Assembly (NCBI GenBank): GCA_023390785.1
Contig: JAEWCE010000355.1
Location: 1 to 41,995, forward strand
Direction of reading: 5' to 3'
Origin: Pseudomonadota bacterium
Lineage (GTDB): Bacteria; Pseudomonadota; Alphaproteobacteria; Rhizobiales; Devosiaceae
Length of the DNA: 41,995 nt
The notes beneath the pieces were generated by a model. The model was given only the letters and a program-made list of their open reading frames with translations. It searched no databases and was not told where the DNA came from. Of this stretch, positions 15,351 to 24,484 are shown in pieces. The position numbers and the translations under genes are program-made. Each line of letters begins with the position of its first letter. The first letter of the stretch is position 1.

Positions 15351-16917
15351 TGGTTGCCTCCGCTCCGATTGCCGCCGGCGCCGCAGGAGCCGAAGCCTGT
15401 CCGGTCTCGCCATGGATGCCGCCCATCAACAGCCCGATTTCGTTGATGTCCGCCTCCGACACCTTCATCGACCGGCTCAGCCGGCCGCCATTGATCACCG
15501 CCAGCGTGTCGCACAGTTGCAGCAGTTCATCGAGGTCCTGGCTGATGATCACGATCGCCGATCCTGCGGCGGCGAGGTCGACCAGCGCCTGATGGATTGC
15601 GGCCGCGGCGCCGGCGTCGACGCCCCAGGTCGGCTGGCTCACGACCAGCACCTCGGGCCGCTGCAGGATCTCGCGACCCATGATGTATTTCTGCAAATTG
15701 CCACCCGACAGCGACCCGGCCGTCGCCTCGGTCCCCGTCGCCTTGACCGCGAATGTCGAGATCACCTCGCCGGTGTATTTGCGCGCGGCCCCCGGCCGGA
15801 TGATGCCTGAGATCGCAAGCTTCAGCCGGTCGCGCCCGGTCAGCACCGAGTTGTCGCTGAGGGTGAAATCCGGCACCGCCGCATGGCCATTGCGCTCTTC
15901 GGGCACACTCGCCAGCCCCTTGAGTCGCCGCGCCTTGGCGTCGAGCCTCCCGATACCGGTGTTGTCGATACGGATCGCATTGGCATCCGACGTCGTCGCC
16001 TCGCCGCTCAGCGCCAGCAGCAGCGCCGTCTGCCCGTTGCCGGCCACGCCTGCGACACCGAAGATTTCGCCGGCATGGACGCGCAGGTTGATGTTCTGCA
16101 GTGGCACACCGAAATGCCCACTGGCCGGCACGCTGAGGTCGGTGACCACCAGCTTCTCGGCGCCGAAGCTCCGCCCCGCCGGCTTTTGGATGTCCTTGAG
16201 GTTGCCGCCGATCATCTTTTCGGCCATCGAGCGGGACGTCTCGACGCGCGGGTCGCAGCTGTCGACCAACCGGCCGGCACGCAGGATGGTCGCCGTCTCG
16301 CACAGTGCCTTGATCTCGTGGAGCTTGTGGGAAATGTAGAGGATCGAACAGCCCTCGCTGGCGAGCTGTCGCAGCACCACGAAGAGCTGGTCCACCTCCT
16401 GCGGCGTCAGCACCGAGGTCGGCTCATCCATGATCAGGAGCGACGGATCGAGCAGCAGCGCGCGCACGATCTCGATGCGCTGACGTTCGCCGACGCTGAG
16501 GTCGGCCACGACCCGGCGGGGGTCGAGCGTCAGGCCGTATTGCTGCATCACCTGCCGGATACGACCCTCGAGCTCCCGCTGCGGGATCTTGGCGTCCATG
16601 CCCAGCGCAATGTTCTCGAGCACGGTCAACGCCTCGAACAGCGAGAAATGCTGGAACACCATGCCGATGCCCAACCGGCGCGCGGCCTTTGGGTTCTGGA
16701 TGACAACCCGCTCGCCGTTCCACGAAATCTCGCCGGCATCGGGCTGCATGATGCCGTAGATCATCTTCACGAGCGTGGATTTGCCCGCGCCATTCTCGCC
16801 CAAGAGGGCGTGGATTTCGCCGGGCTGCACGGAAAAGCTGACATCGTCGTTGGCCAGCACGCCCGGAAAGCGCTTGGTGATGCCGCGAAGGCTGAGGCGC
16901 GGCGGGGTGTCAGTCAA
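15340..16917 (-). CDS. Double-domain ABC transporter ATP-binding protein (BMP-type nucleoside system)
   Basis: A 525-residue ATPase with two fused nucleotide-binding domains, like NupO/YufO and sugar ATPases such as RbsA. Domain 1 has Walker A GENGAGKST (about residue 39), signature LSVGERQRIEIVRAL and Walker B SLLIMDEPTSVL. Domain 2 has a degenerate Walker A (GVAGNGQTALLL) and the signature LSGGNLQKYIMGREI. This asymmetry is usual for the family. The start is a TTG at 16917 with GGGAG six bases upstream; no better start exists. The gene overlaps xdhC by eight bases, which ties uptake to xanthine dehydrogenase expression. Confidence 0.93.
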   Translation of the reverse strand: MTDTPPRLSLRGITKRFPGVLANDDVSFSVQPGEIHALLGENGAGKSTLVKMIYGIMQPDAGEISWNGERVVIQNPKAARRLGIGMVFQHFSLFEALTVLENIALGMDAKIPQRELEGRIRQVMQQYGLTLDPRRVVADLSVGERQRIEIVRALLLDPSLLIMDEPTSVLTPQEVDQLFVVLRQLASEGCSILYISHKLHEIKALCETATILRAGRLVDSCDPRVETSRSMAEKMIGGNLKDIQKPAGRSFGAEKLVVTDLSVPASGHFGVPLQNINLRVHAGEIFGVAGVAGNGQTALLLALSGEATTSDANAIRIDNTGIGRLDAKARRLKGLASVPEERNGHAAVPDFTLSDNSVLTGRDRLKLAISGIIRPGAARKYTGEVISTFAVKATGTEATAGSLSGGNLQKYIMGREILQRPEVLVVSQPTWGVDAGAAAAIHQALVDLAAAGSAIVIISQDLDELLQLCDTLAVINGGRLSRSMKVSEADINEIGLLMGGIHGETGQASAPAAPAAIGAEATSAA

Positions 16918-17764
16918 CGGCGGCTCCCAAACTCGAATTGGCGTCCGATCCAGTCACCGCAGCTTCCCGCCGGCCAATCTGGACCATAATCTCTGCCGCC
17001 GCCAGCGCCGCAATCACTTCCGGCCGTTTATCCACGAGGCCGAGGGCGCCGATCGGCAGTACCAGCCGCGCCAACTCCGTTTCGCTACCGCCTTCGGCGC
17101 GGAACCAGCTCGCAAAGCGGGCGCGCTTGGTGCGGCTGCCGACCATCCCGACATAGGCGGCATCGTCACGTCGCAGCGCTTCGGCCGCGATGAGGAAATC
17201 GAGGGCATGATCATGCGTGAGGACGACATAGGCGCTGCCCGCCGGAGCGCTTCGTACCACCGCCTCGGGCATGGGGACCGCCCGGGCGCTGACGCCCTCG
17301 GGCAGATCGGCGAGCTCGTTCGGTCGGGTGTCGATCACGTATACCCTGAGCGGCAGGGCCACGAGCGCCTGGGCCAGCGCCTTGCCGACATGCCCGGAGC
17401 CGAACAGATAGACATGCGGCCGCTTCGCCTCCTCGGCTTCGAGCCTTGCGACCAGCCTTTGTGCCATGCCGGCATCGATGCGTCGCAGTGACACCTCGAC
17501 CCGGCCGCCGCAGCACTGGCCGATTTCGGGGCCAAGCGGGATATCGAGCCCCACCGGCGCCTCGCCGTCGCGCAGCGCCTGACGCGCCCGCCCGATTACC
17601 ATATATTCGAGCGCCCCGCCCCCGATGGTCCCGACCATCGCCTCGGCGGCAATCAGCATGAACGCACCCTCGTCCCGCGGGCTCGACCCACGAACGACGC
17701 TGAGTTCGGCAACCACGGCGTCCGCATGGGATGCAACGAAGTTGGCGAGCTCCCGGCTTTTCAT
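16910..17764 (-). CDS. xdhC: Xanthine dehydrogenase accessory protein XdhC
   Basis: A 284-residue cofactor chaperone. XdhC binds molybdenum cofactor, protects it during sulfuration and delivers it to the XdhB subunit. The N-terminal domain has VVRGSSPRDEGAFMLI and GTIGGGALEYM (about residues 23-54); the C-terminal Rossmann-like domain has HVYLFGSGHVGKALAQAL and VVLTHDHALDF, with AYVGMVGSRTKRA. All are hallmarks of the XdhC/CoxI family. The start ATG shares a base with the TGA of xdhB. Confidence 0.95.
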   Translation of the reverse strand: MKSRELANFVASHADAVVAELSVVRGSSPRDEGAFMLIAAEAMVGTIGGGALEYMVIGRARQALRDGEAPVGLDIPLGPEIGQCCGGRVEVSLRRIDAGMAQRLVARLEAEEAKRPHVYLFGSGHVGKALAQALVALPLRVYVIDTRPNELADLPEGVSARAVPMPEAVVRSAPAGSAYVVLTHDHALDFLIAAEALRRDDAAYVGMVGSRTKRARFASWFRAEGGSETELARLVLPIGALGLVDKRPEVIAALAAAEIMVQIGRREAAVTGSDANSSLGAAVD

Positions 17765-20103
17765 CAGCCGCCGCGCTCCCGCTTCATCCGCTCGACGCCC
17801 ATCAGCACGCGCTCCGGCGTCACCGGCATGTCAAGATTGGGGTGAACCTTGTAATCCGCGACCGAAGCGACCGCCATGGACAGCGCCTCTACGACGGACA
17901 TGGCAAGACACAGTGGCGGCTCGCCGACCGCCTTGGAACGGCCGATGGCCGGCTCCTTGTTCACCGACCAATCGGCAAGCCGGGCGTTGAACTCGCGCGG
18001 CACATCGGACGCCACGGGGATCTTGTAGGTCGAGGGCGCGTGCGTCCTCAGCTGACCCTTGTCGTCCCACCAGAGCTCCTCGGTGGTGAGCCAACCGACG
18101 CCCTGGATATAGCCGCCTTCGACCTGTCCCAGGTCGATCGCCGGATTGAGTGAATGGCCCACATCTTCCAGCACGTCCGCGCGGTCGAACTGGTACTCGC
18201 CGGTCAGCGTATCGATGGTCACCTCGGCACAGGCGGCGCCATAGGCAAAATAGTAGAACGGATGGCCGCGGCCAGAGGCCCGATCCCAGTGAATCTTCGG
18301 CGTCGCATAAAAGCCCGCGGCCGAAAGCTGCACGCGGTTCATCCAGCACGATTCCGCCAGTTGCATGAACGGCACGAACTGCTTGCCGGCGCGGATGCCG
18401 CCGAACTCCCACGCGACCTCGCTCGGCTCGACCTCGTAGATGCGCGCCGCATGCGCATGCATGCGTGCCTTGATCTGCTCGGCGGCATTGAGCGCCGCCA
18501 TGCCGTTGAGATCGGTGCCCGATGACGCGGCCGTGGCGGAGGTGTTCGGCACCTTGCCGGTATTGGTGGCGTTGATCTTGACATGGTCCAGCGTCACCCC
18601 GAACGCCTCGGCGACCACCTGCGCCACCTTGATGTGCAGCCCCTGCCCCATCTCTGTGCCGCCATGGCTCAGATGGATCGAGCCGTCGCGATAGACGTGC
18701 ACGAGTGCGCCCGCCTGGTTGTGCCAGGTCGCCGTGAACGAAATGCCGAACTTCACTGGCGTCAGGGCGATGCCCTTTTTGAGCACGGTGTGCTCACGGT
18801 TGAATGCCAGCACTTTCTGTCGCCGCGCCTGATAGTCGGAACTGCGTTCCAGGTCGTCCACAATCCTGTGGATGATGTTGTCTTCGACCAGCTGGTGGTA
18901 AGGCGTGATGTTGTTGCTGTCGGTGCCGTAGAAATTGGCCTTGCGCACCTCGAGCGGATCCTTGCCAAGCGCGTAGGCAATGTGCTCGATCCAGCGCTCG
19001 CAGCCAATGATTCCCTGCGGTCCGCCGAAACCACGAAATGCGGTGTTGCTGACGGTGTTGGTGAACAGCGGCAGCGAATTCACCTTCACCGCGGGATACC
19101 AGTAGGCATTGTCGCAATGGAACAGCGCGCGATCCGTCACCGGGCCACTGAGATCGGCCGAAAAGCCTGAGCGCGCGGCGTAGGTGGCCTTCACCGCATG
19201 GATGCGACCGTCATCATCATAACCGACATCGTAGTCGACGACGAAATCGTGGCGCTTGCCAGTGATCTGGAAATCGTCGTCACGATCGGGGCGAAGCTTC
19301 ACGGCACGATGGAAGGTCTTGGCGCCCAGCGCCGCGATCGCCGCAAAGATGTTGCCCTGCGTTTCCTTCCCGCCGAAACCCCCGCCCATGCGGCGCATGT
19401 TCACGGTCACGGAGGCATGCGGAACGCCCAGCACCTGCGCCACCATCACCTGGATTTCGGTCGGATGCTGGGTCGACACGTGCAGGTAGACCTCGTCGTC
19501 TTCGCCAGGTATGGCCAGCGCCACCTGGCTCTCGAGATAGAAGTGCTCCTGTCCGCCGATGGTCACCTTGCCTTTAGCCCGATGCTTCGACTGCGCCAGC
19601 CCAGCGTCCGCGTCGCCGCGCTCGAGCGTCATCGGCTCGGTCACGAGCGTACCCCCGGCCCGCAACGACTGCTCGACCGAGATCACAGCGGGTCGGTCAC
19701 GATATTCGATCCGCGCGAGCCTGGCCGCCCGCCGCGCTGCATCGCGCGTTTCGCCCAGCACGCAGAAGATCGGCTGGCCCCAGTAGCGCACCTCGTTCTC
19801 TGCAAACACCGGCTCGTCGTGCTTGTGGACCGATGAAACATCGTTCTCGCCCGGCACGTCCGTAGCTGTCAGGACCCCGATGACACCCGGCGCCTGGCGC
19901 ACCGCTTCGAGATCGAGCGATGCAATCTCGGCATGCGCCCGCGTGCTTAGCCCGAGATAGGCGTGCAGCGTGCCCTCTGGCTCGGTCAGGTCGTCGACAT
20001 ATTCGGCACGCCCCGCCACCTGCTTGATCGCCGAATCGTGTGGCGTCGGCTCGTGCAGGCGTCCGCCCTTCGTCAATGGCGCGACGATATCGAGCTTGTT
20101 CAT
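17764..20103 (-). CDS. xdhB: Xanthine dehydrogenase large (molybdopterin) subunit
   Basis: A 779-residue catalytic subunit that hydroxylates hypoxanthine to xanthine and xanthine to urate. It contains the aldehyde oxidase/xanthine dehydrogenase a/b hammerhead (about 20-130) and the Mo-pterin domains. Cofactor motifs include MGGGFGGKETQGN, NTAFRGFGGPQG and GTEMGQGLHIK. The catalytic glutamate is Glu728 in GEPPL. The ATG at 20103 begins MNKLDIVAPL and shares its last base with the stop of xdhA (TGATG); the open frame further upstream belongs to an xdhA shadow. Acts with XdhA as an (alpha beta)2 cytosolic enzyme. Confidence 0.96.
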   Translation of the reverse strand: MNKLDIVAPLTKGGRLHEPTPHDSAIKQVAGRAEYVDDLTEPEGTLHAYLGLSTRAHAEIASLDLEAVRQAPGVIGVLTATDVPGENDVSSVHKHDEPVFAENEVRYWGQPIFCVLGETRDAARRAARLARIEYRDRPAVISVEQSLRAGGTLVTEPMTLERGDADAGLAQSKHRAKGKVTIGGQEHFYLESQVALAIPGEDDEVYLHVSTQHPTEIQVMVAQVLGVPHASVTVNMRRMGGGFGGKETQGNIFAAIAALGAKTFHRAVKLRPDRDDDFQITGKRHDFVVDYDVGYDDDGRIHAVKATYAARSGFSADLSGPVTDRALFHCDNAYWYPAVKVNSLPLFTNTVSNTAFRGFGGPQGIIGCERWIEHIAYALGKDPLEVRKANFYGTDSNNITPYHQLVEDNIIHRIVDDLERSSDYQARRQKVLAFNREHTVLKKGIALTPVKFGISFTATWHNQAGALVHVYRDGSIHLSHGGTEMGQGLHIKVAQVVAEAFGVTLDHVKINATNTGKVPNTSATAASSGTDLNGMAALNAAEQIKARMHAHAARIYEVEPSEVAWEFGGIRAGKQFVPFMQLAESCWMNRVQLSAAGFYATPKIHWDRASGRGHPFYYFAYGAACAEVTIDTLTGEYQFDRADVLEDVGHSLNPAIDLGQVEGGYIQGVGWLTTEELWWDDKGQLRTHAPSTYKIPVASDVPREFNARLADWSVNKEPAIGRSKAVGEPPLCLAMSVVEALSMAVASVADYKVHPNLDMPVTPERVLMGVERMKRERGG

Positions 20104-21569
20104 CACGCCACCGCCTTGCTCAACCGCTCGGCCACGCCGGTGGTCTCGAGCTGGAACCGGCGCAGCAAATTCTGCGCCGCCAGCATCCGATACTCCTTGC
20201 TGGCGCGCATGTCGGTAAGGGGCTGGAAGTCCTGGGTGAAGGCCGGCAGCGCCGCCTCCACCGTCGCCGCTGTCCAAGGCTTGCCGAGGAGCGCGTCTTC
20301 TACCACCTTCGCGCGCTTTGGCGTCGCCGCCATGCCACCGAAGGCAATGCGCACCATACCGACGACGCCGTCATCGTTGACGAAGACGCGGAAGGCGCCG
20401 CACAGCGCCGAAATATCCTCGTCCTTTCGCTTGGACACCTTGTAGCAGGCGAATTTCTCGCCCGCTGGGAGATACGGGATCGTCACGCTTTCAACGAACT
20501 CGCCGGGTTGCCGATCCTGCTTGCCATAGGCAATGAAGAAGTCCTTGAGCTTGACGTCGCGCCGCTCACTGCCTCGGCGCAGTGTGATGTGCGCGCCGAG
20601 CGCGATGAAGGGTGGCGGCGTGTCCCCGATGGGCGAGCCATTGGCGATATTGGCGCCCACCGTGCCGGCATTGCGGACCTGGCCGCCGCCGATGCGGTCC
20701 CAGAGCTCGGCGAGTTGCGGGAAATGCTTCACCACGGACGCTCGCGCCTGAGTGTAGGTGACGCCGGCGCCCAGCGTCAGCGCCCCATCGCTCTCACTGA
20801 TCGACTGCAATTCCGTCAGGTGGCCGATATAGATCATCGGCCCGATGTCGCGCATGAACTTGGTGACCCACAGCCCCACATCGGTCGCTCCGCTCACCAG
20901 TGTCCCGCCCGGATTTGCAGCATAAATCTCGGCCAGGTCGTCAACGCTGGCCGGCACGATCAGCCGGTTCCGGCCCTCGCCGATGTCGACCGTGCCGCCC
21001 TCGCGCAACGCCTCAAGTCGAGCCACCATCTGCGTCCGGTGCAGCAGCAGAGGATCAGTCTCTACGGCGCCGTAATTGCTCATCGCCAACCCGGCCTTGA
21101 CGATCGGCTGGTAGCCGGTGCAACGGCAGAGATTGCCCTGCAGCGCCACCTCTATCTCGTTGACGCTCGGCCGCGGCGTCTGCATCCACAATCCGTAGAG
21201 CGACATCACGATACCCGGCGTACAGAAGCCGCACTGGCTCCCGTGAAACTCCACCATCGCTTGCTGCACCGGGTGCAGCGGCCCGCTCACGGGTGACAGG
21301 TGCTCGATGGTCACCACATGCGTGCCGTGCAGCATACCGACGAAACAGATGCAGGCATTGACGGTATCATAGCTGAGCTCACCGCCCCGCAGGCGGCCGA
21401 CCAGTACCGTGCACGCCCCGCAATCGCCTTCGGCGCAGCCCTCCTTGCTGCCCTTCAACCGCTTGGTCAGCCGCAGATAGTCGAGCAGCGTCTCGGTCGC
21501 CTTGATGTCGGAGATGGCGATCTCTTCGTCGTTGAGAATGAAACGGAGCATGTTGGTGGTGCCGGTCAT
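20103..21569 (-). CDS. xdhA: Xanthine dehydrogenase small (2Fe-2S/FAD) subunit
   Basis: A 488-residue electron-transfer subunit. The first [2Fe-2S] cluster is bound by Cys45, Cys50, Cys53 and Cys75 (CAEGDCGACT pattern); the second by Cys113, Cys116, Cys148 and Cys150 (CGFCTPG and CRCTGYQ). An FAD domain follows (about 195-370, with TLVSGATDVGLWVTK and GGGQVRNAGTVGANIANGSPIGD) and then a CO-dehydrogenase-flavoprotein C-terminal domain. Electrons from urate formation go through these centres to NAD+. The start ATG shares a base with the stop of uraH. Confidence 0.96.
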   Translation of the reverse strand: MTGTTNMLRFILNDEEIAISDIKATETLLDYLRLTKRLKGSKEGCAEGDCGACTVLVGRLRGGELSYDTVNACICFVGMLHGTHVVTIEHLSPVSGPLHPVQQAMVEFHGSQCGFCTPGIVMSLYGLWMQTPRPSVNEIEVALQGNLCRCTGYQPIVKAGLAMSNYGAVETDPLLLHRTQMVARLEALREGGTVDIGEGRNRLIVPASVDDLAEIYAANPGGTLVSGATDVGLWVTKFMRDIGPMIYIGHLTELQSISESDGALTLGAGVTYTQARASVVKHFPQLAELWDRIGGGQVRNAGTVGANIANGSPIGDTPPPFIALGAHITLRRGSERRDVKLKDFFIAYGKQDRQPGEFVESVTIPYLPAGEKFACYKVSKRKDEDISALCGAFRVFVNDDGVVGMVRIAFGGMAATPKRAKVVEDALLGKPWTAATVEAALPAFTQDFQPLTDMRASKEYRMLAAQNLLRRFQLETTGVAERLSKAVA

Positions 21570-21925
21570 CAGCTTCCCCGATACGTCGAGTAGCTGAAGG
21601 GTGAGACCAGCAGCGGCACGTGATAGTGCGCCATCTGGGTCATCATGAAGCGAACGGGGACGAGATCGAGAAACGGCGTTTCCAGCTCGACGCCGAGCCG
21701 CTCGAAATACTGCCCGACATGAAAGATCAATTCGTAGCCGCCGAGGTGAAAATCGTCACCCTCGAGGAGCGGCTGGTCAGCCCGGCCGTCGGCATTGGTG
21801 TTGGACGTCAGCACGTGGTGGCTGTGGTCACCATGCAGCATCAGCAAATCGAACCGCATGCCGGAGGCCGGCTTGCCGTGCATGGTATCGAGGACGTGGG
21901 TCGTGAGCCGCGGAACCCCGGCCAT
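21569..21925 (-). CDS. uraH: 5-hydroxyisourate hydrolase
   Basis: A 118-residue transthyretin-like enzyme that hydrolyses 5-hydroxyisourate to OHCU. It opens with LTTHVLDTMHGKPASGM, which carries the active-site histidine (His10), and ends with the diagnostic YRGS tetrapeptide. There is no signal peptide, so it is cytosolic. It is the first gene of the 14.5-kb minus-strand run and has a good Shine-Dalgarno (AAAGGGA). The promoter should lie in the gap shared with puuE. Confidence 0.95.
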   Translation of the reverse strand: MAGVPRLTTHVLDTMHGKPASGMRFDLLMLHGDHSHHVLTSNTNADGRADQPLLEGDDFHLGGYELIFHVGQYFERLGVELETPFLDLVPVRFMMTQMAHYHVPLLVSPFSYSTYRGS

Positions 21926-22082
21926 ACCGGTCCCTTTCTTTTCAGGTTCGGCCGACTATTGAAAATATTCTGTCACATTCCAAGGGGTGCGGCGCGATAT
22001 TTTTACCAAACGGTCCACTTTTGCGCCGCTTGTCTCGCCAGTTCCGGCCGCGCATAAAAGTCCCCGATTCTGGAGGCTTCCG
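21926..22082. promoter_or_regulatory. Divergent promoter region for the purine-degradation genes
   Basis: This 157-base AT-richer gap must contain the promoters of both the uraH-to-glcB run (leftward) and puuE (rightward). It holds an inverted repeat AAAATAT (21962-21968) / ATATTTT (21997-22003), 28 bases apart, and a TTGAAA at 21959-21964. No regulator gene is encoded next to it. Which, if any, of these elements binds a repressor is unknown. Confidence 0.5.
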
Positions 22083-23504
22083 ATGCGCTATCCCCGCAAC
22101 ATGCTCGGCTATGGCCGCACCCCGCCCGATCCGAAATGGCCCGGCGGCGCATATGTCGCGGTCCAGGTCGTGCTCAACTACGAGGAAGGCGGCGAAAACA
22201 ACATCCTGCATGGCGACGCGGCATCCGAGGCGTTTCTCGTCGATGTACTCGGCACCACCCCCTGGCCCGGCCAGCGCCACGCCAATGTCGAGTCGATGTA
22301 CGAATATGGCGCGCGCGCCGGCTTCTGGCGTCTTTGGCGCCACTTCACCGAACGCCAGATCCCCGTGACCGTCTACGGCGTCGCCACCGCCCTGATGCGT
22401 GCGCCACAGCAGTTGGCCGCCATGCAGGAGGCAGGCTGGGAGATCGCCTCGCATGGCTACAAATGGGTCCAGCACAAGGACATGCCCGCCGATGAGGAGC
22501 GCCGGCAAATCCTCGAGGCCATCCGCCTGCACACGCTGGCCACCGGCGAGCGTCCAACCGGATGGTACACCGGCCGCTCGAGTCTGCAGACCGTGGATCT
22601 TGTCTCCGACATCGGCGGCTTCGACTACATCTCCGACACCTATGACGACGATCTGCCCTATTGGCTTCCGCACAAGGGCCGCGGCCAGCTCATCATTCCC
22701 TACACGCTCGCCGCCAACGACATGCGCTTCGTCACTGCCCCGGGGTTCGACAATGGCGAGGAGTACTTCCAGTTCCTCAAGGACAGCTTCGACGTGCTCT
22801 ACGAGGAAGGCCGGCGCGGTGCTCCCAAGATGATGTCGCTCGGGCTGCACTGCCGCCTCGTCGGCATGCCGGGTCGCTTTGCCGGTCTCAAGCGCTTCCT
22901 CGACTACGTGCAGAGCAAGGACAGGGTGTGGATCGCCCGCCGCATCGATATCGCCCGGCACTGGGCCCAGCACCACCCGTATGAAGCGCCGGAACTGGTG
23001 CCGTCCGAAATGGACCGTACGCAGTTCGTCGGCCATTTCGGCTCGATCTTCGAGCATTCCCCCTGGATCGCAGAGCGCGCCTTCGACGGCGAACTCGGGC
23101 CGGCCAACGATACCGCCACCGGCCTGCATTTCGCGCTGCGCACGCAATTCCGGGCGGCCACGGACGAAGAGCGCCTGGACGTCATCAAGGCCCACCCCGA
23201 CCTCGCCGGCAAGCTGGCGCAGGCGAAACGGCTCACCGCCGCCTCCACCGCCGAGCAGGCATCCGCCGGCCTCGACGCGCTCACCGATCATGAGCGCGCC
23301 GAATTCGAGGAACTCAACGCCGCCTACATGGCCAAGTTCGGCTTTCCCTTCATCATCGCCGTGCGCGACAATTCCAAGCAGATGATTGTCGACGCCATGC
23401 ACACCCGCCTGGGCAACGACCGCATGAGCGAGATCCGCACCGCGTGCGGCCAGATCGAACGCATCGCTCTGCTGCGCCTGCGCGCTTTGCTGCCTGAGCT
23501 TTAG
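22083..23504 (+). CDS. puuE: Bifunctional allantoinase (PuuE type) / OHCU decarboxylase
   Basis: A 473-residue two-domain protein. Residues 1-305 form a metal-independent PuuE-type allantoinase of the polysaccharide-deacetylase fold, opening MRYPRNMLGYGRTPPDPKW, with EIASHGYKW and GWYTGRSS motifs. From about residue 315 comes an OHCU decarboxylase domain with the conserved HPDLAGKL (His near 371), LTAAST..EQASAGL and the closing NAAYMAKFGFPFI. The second domain makes S-allantoin from OHCU and the first opens it to allantoate, so domain order is the reverse of pathway order. Start at 22083 has GGAGG seven bases upstream; earlier in-frame residues are not conserved. It is divergent from uraH. 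Confidence 0.93.
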   Translation: MRYPRNMLGYGRTPPDPKWPGGAYVAVQVVLNYEEGGENNILHGDAASEAFLVDVLGTTPWPGQRHANVESMYEYGARAGFWRLWRHFTERQIPVTVYGVATALMRAPQQLAAMQEAGWEIASHGYKWVQHKDMPADEERRQILEAIRLHTLATGERPTGWYTGRSSLQTVDLVSDIGGFDYISDTYDDDLPYWLPHKGRGQLIIPYTLAANDMRFVTAPGFDNGEEYFQFLKDSFDVLYEEGRRGAPKMMSLGLHCRLVGMPGRFAGLKRFLDYVQSKDRVWIARRIDIARHWAQHHPYEAPELVPSEMDRTQFVGHFGSIFEHSPWIAERAFDGELGPANDTATGLHFALRTQFRAATDEERLDVIKAHPDLAGKLAQAKRLTAASTAEQASAGLDALTDHERAEFEELNAAYMAKFGFPFIIAVRDNSKQMIVDAMHTRLGNDRMSEIRTACGQIERIALLRLRALLPEL

Positions 23505-23549
23505 CGCCGGCGGAGCGCCTTCGCCCACGCGAGCAAGAAAGGTCCTTCC

Positions 23550-24236
23550 ATGTACACGCTGCACATCGGCAACAAGAACTACTCCTCCTGGTCACTTCGC
23601 CCCTGGGTGCTGCTCACGCACCTGGGCATCCCATTTGAGGAGCGGCTTCACTTCTTCCCCTCCGATCGCCCCTCCTACCCCGAGTTCAGCAAGTTCTCGC
23701 CGACCGGCTTTGTCCCGGTTCTGGACGATGGTGACATCAAGGTTTGGGACTCGCTGGCGATCACGTTGCACGTCGGCGAGGCGCACCCCGAAGTATGGCC
23801 TGCCGACTTCGCCGCGCGCTCCTGGGCACGCGCGGCGGCCGCCGAAATGCATTCCGGCTTCGGTGCGCTGCGCAATAACTGCGGCATGAATGTCGGGATT
23901 CGCGCCCGCACGCCCCAGCTCACCCCGGGCCTGAGAAGCGACCTTGCCCGGCTCGATCAGCTCTGGGCCGACGGACTCGACCGTTTCGGCGGGCCGTTCC
24001 TGGCCGGGCCGAACTTCACCGCGGTCGATGCGTTCTTCTGTCCCGTGGCCTTCCGCATCCAGACGTACAACCTGCCGGTCGCCGACCGCTCGTTGCGCTA
24101 CACTCAGCGACTTCTCACCCTGCCCGCGATGCAATCGTGGGCGGCGGCAGGGATCGCTGAGACGGCTCGCGAGCCGAACCATGAGGCCGAAACGACGCTG
24201 GCGCACGACATCATCGAGGATATGCGGGCGAAATAG
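23550..24236 (+). CDS. Glutathione S-transferase family protein
   Basis: A 228-residue cytosolic protein. The N-terminal thioredoxin-fold domain (1-80) has NKNYSSWSLRPW with the likely catalytic serine near residue 12, and the FSPTGFVPVLDDGD cis-proline loop, then DSLAI for the glutathione gamma-glutamyl group. The alpha-helical C-terminal domain follows (about 90-220). It starts 45 bases after puuE with AAAGG upstream, so it may be co-transcribed. No clear link to purines; some family members are isomerases. Substrate unknown. Confidence 0.9.
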   Translation: MYTLHIGNKNYSSWSLRPWVLLTHLGIPFEERLHFFPSDRPSYPEFSKFSPTGFVPVLDDGDIKVWDSLAITLHVGEAHPEVWPADFAARSWARAAAAEMHSGFGALRNNCGMNVGIRARTPQLTPGLRSDLARLDQLWADGLDRFGGPFLAGPNFTAVDAFFCPVAFRIQTYNLPVADRSLRYTQRLLTLPAMQSWAAAGIAETAREPNHEAETTLAHDIIEDMRAK

Positions 24237-24251
24237 AGCCGGTCCCCGGCG

Positions 24252-24437
24252 CTAGAGGGTCGCCGGGCCGTGCGGCTCGTCGTGGTCTTCGCCGTCTTCC
24301 CAATCGATGGACGTATCCACCTCCGGCGTGTCGGCAAGGCGGTCGGCAAGCCATTCCATGATCATGCGCAGCGTATCGTGCCGCTCGATAAACTCGGCGA
24401 TCGGACGCGCAGTGCTGGAGGTCGCGGGCATGCTCAT
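24252..24437 (-). CDS. Small acidic hypothetical protein, 61 residues
   Basis: A short frame from ATG 24437 to TAG at 24252. The product starts MSMPATSSTARPIAEFIERH and ends in a strongly acidic tail rich in Asp, Glu and His (EDGEDHDEPHGP). It has no membrane helix or signal. The composition is protein-like and fits the gap between two convergent stops, but the Shine-Dalgarno is unclear and I recognise no family. It may be a conserved genus-level small protein. Confidence 0.45.
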   Translation of the reverse strand: MSMPATSSTARPIAEFIERHDTLRMIMEWLADRLADTPEVDTSIDWEDGEDHDEPHGPATL

Positions 24438-24484
24438 GGTGTCAGCATGCTCGCGATTCCTTACGCATTCTTGAACGGTTCGAC

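Noticed and set aside
15340..16917. Degenerate second Walker A as a sign of a broken ATPase
   Set aside because: Two-domain ATPases of the RbsA/NupO type normally have one degenerate site, so this is usual for the family.
20103..20277. N-terminal extension of xdhB
   Set aside because: It overlaps the conserved end of xdhA, and the coupled TGATG start at 20103 produces the standard length.
21942..23564. A 540-codon open frame on the minus strand opposite puuE
   Set aside because: It mirrors puuE in an antisense frame; its translation has no domain and the sense frame encodes a clear two-domain enzyme with a good ribosome site.
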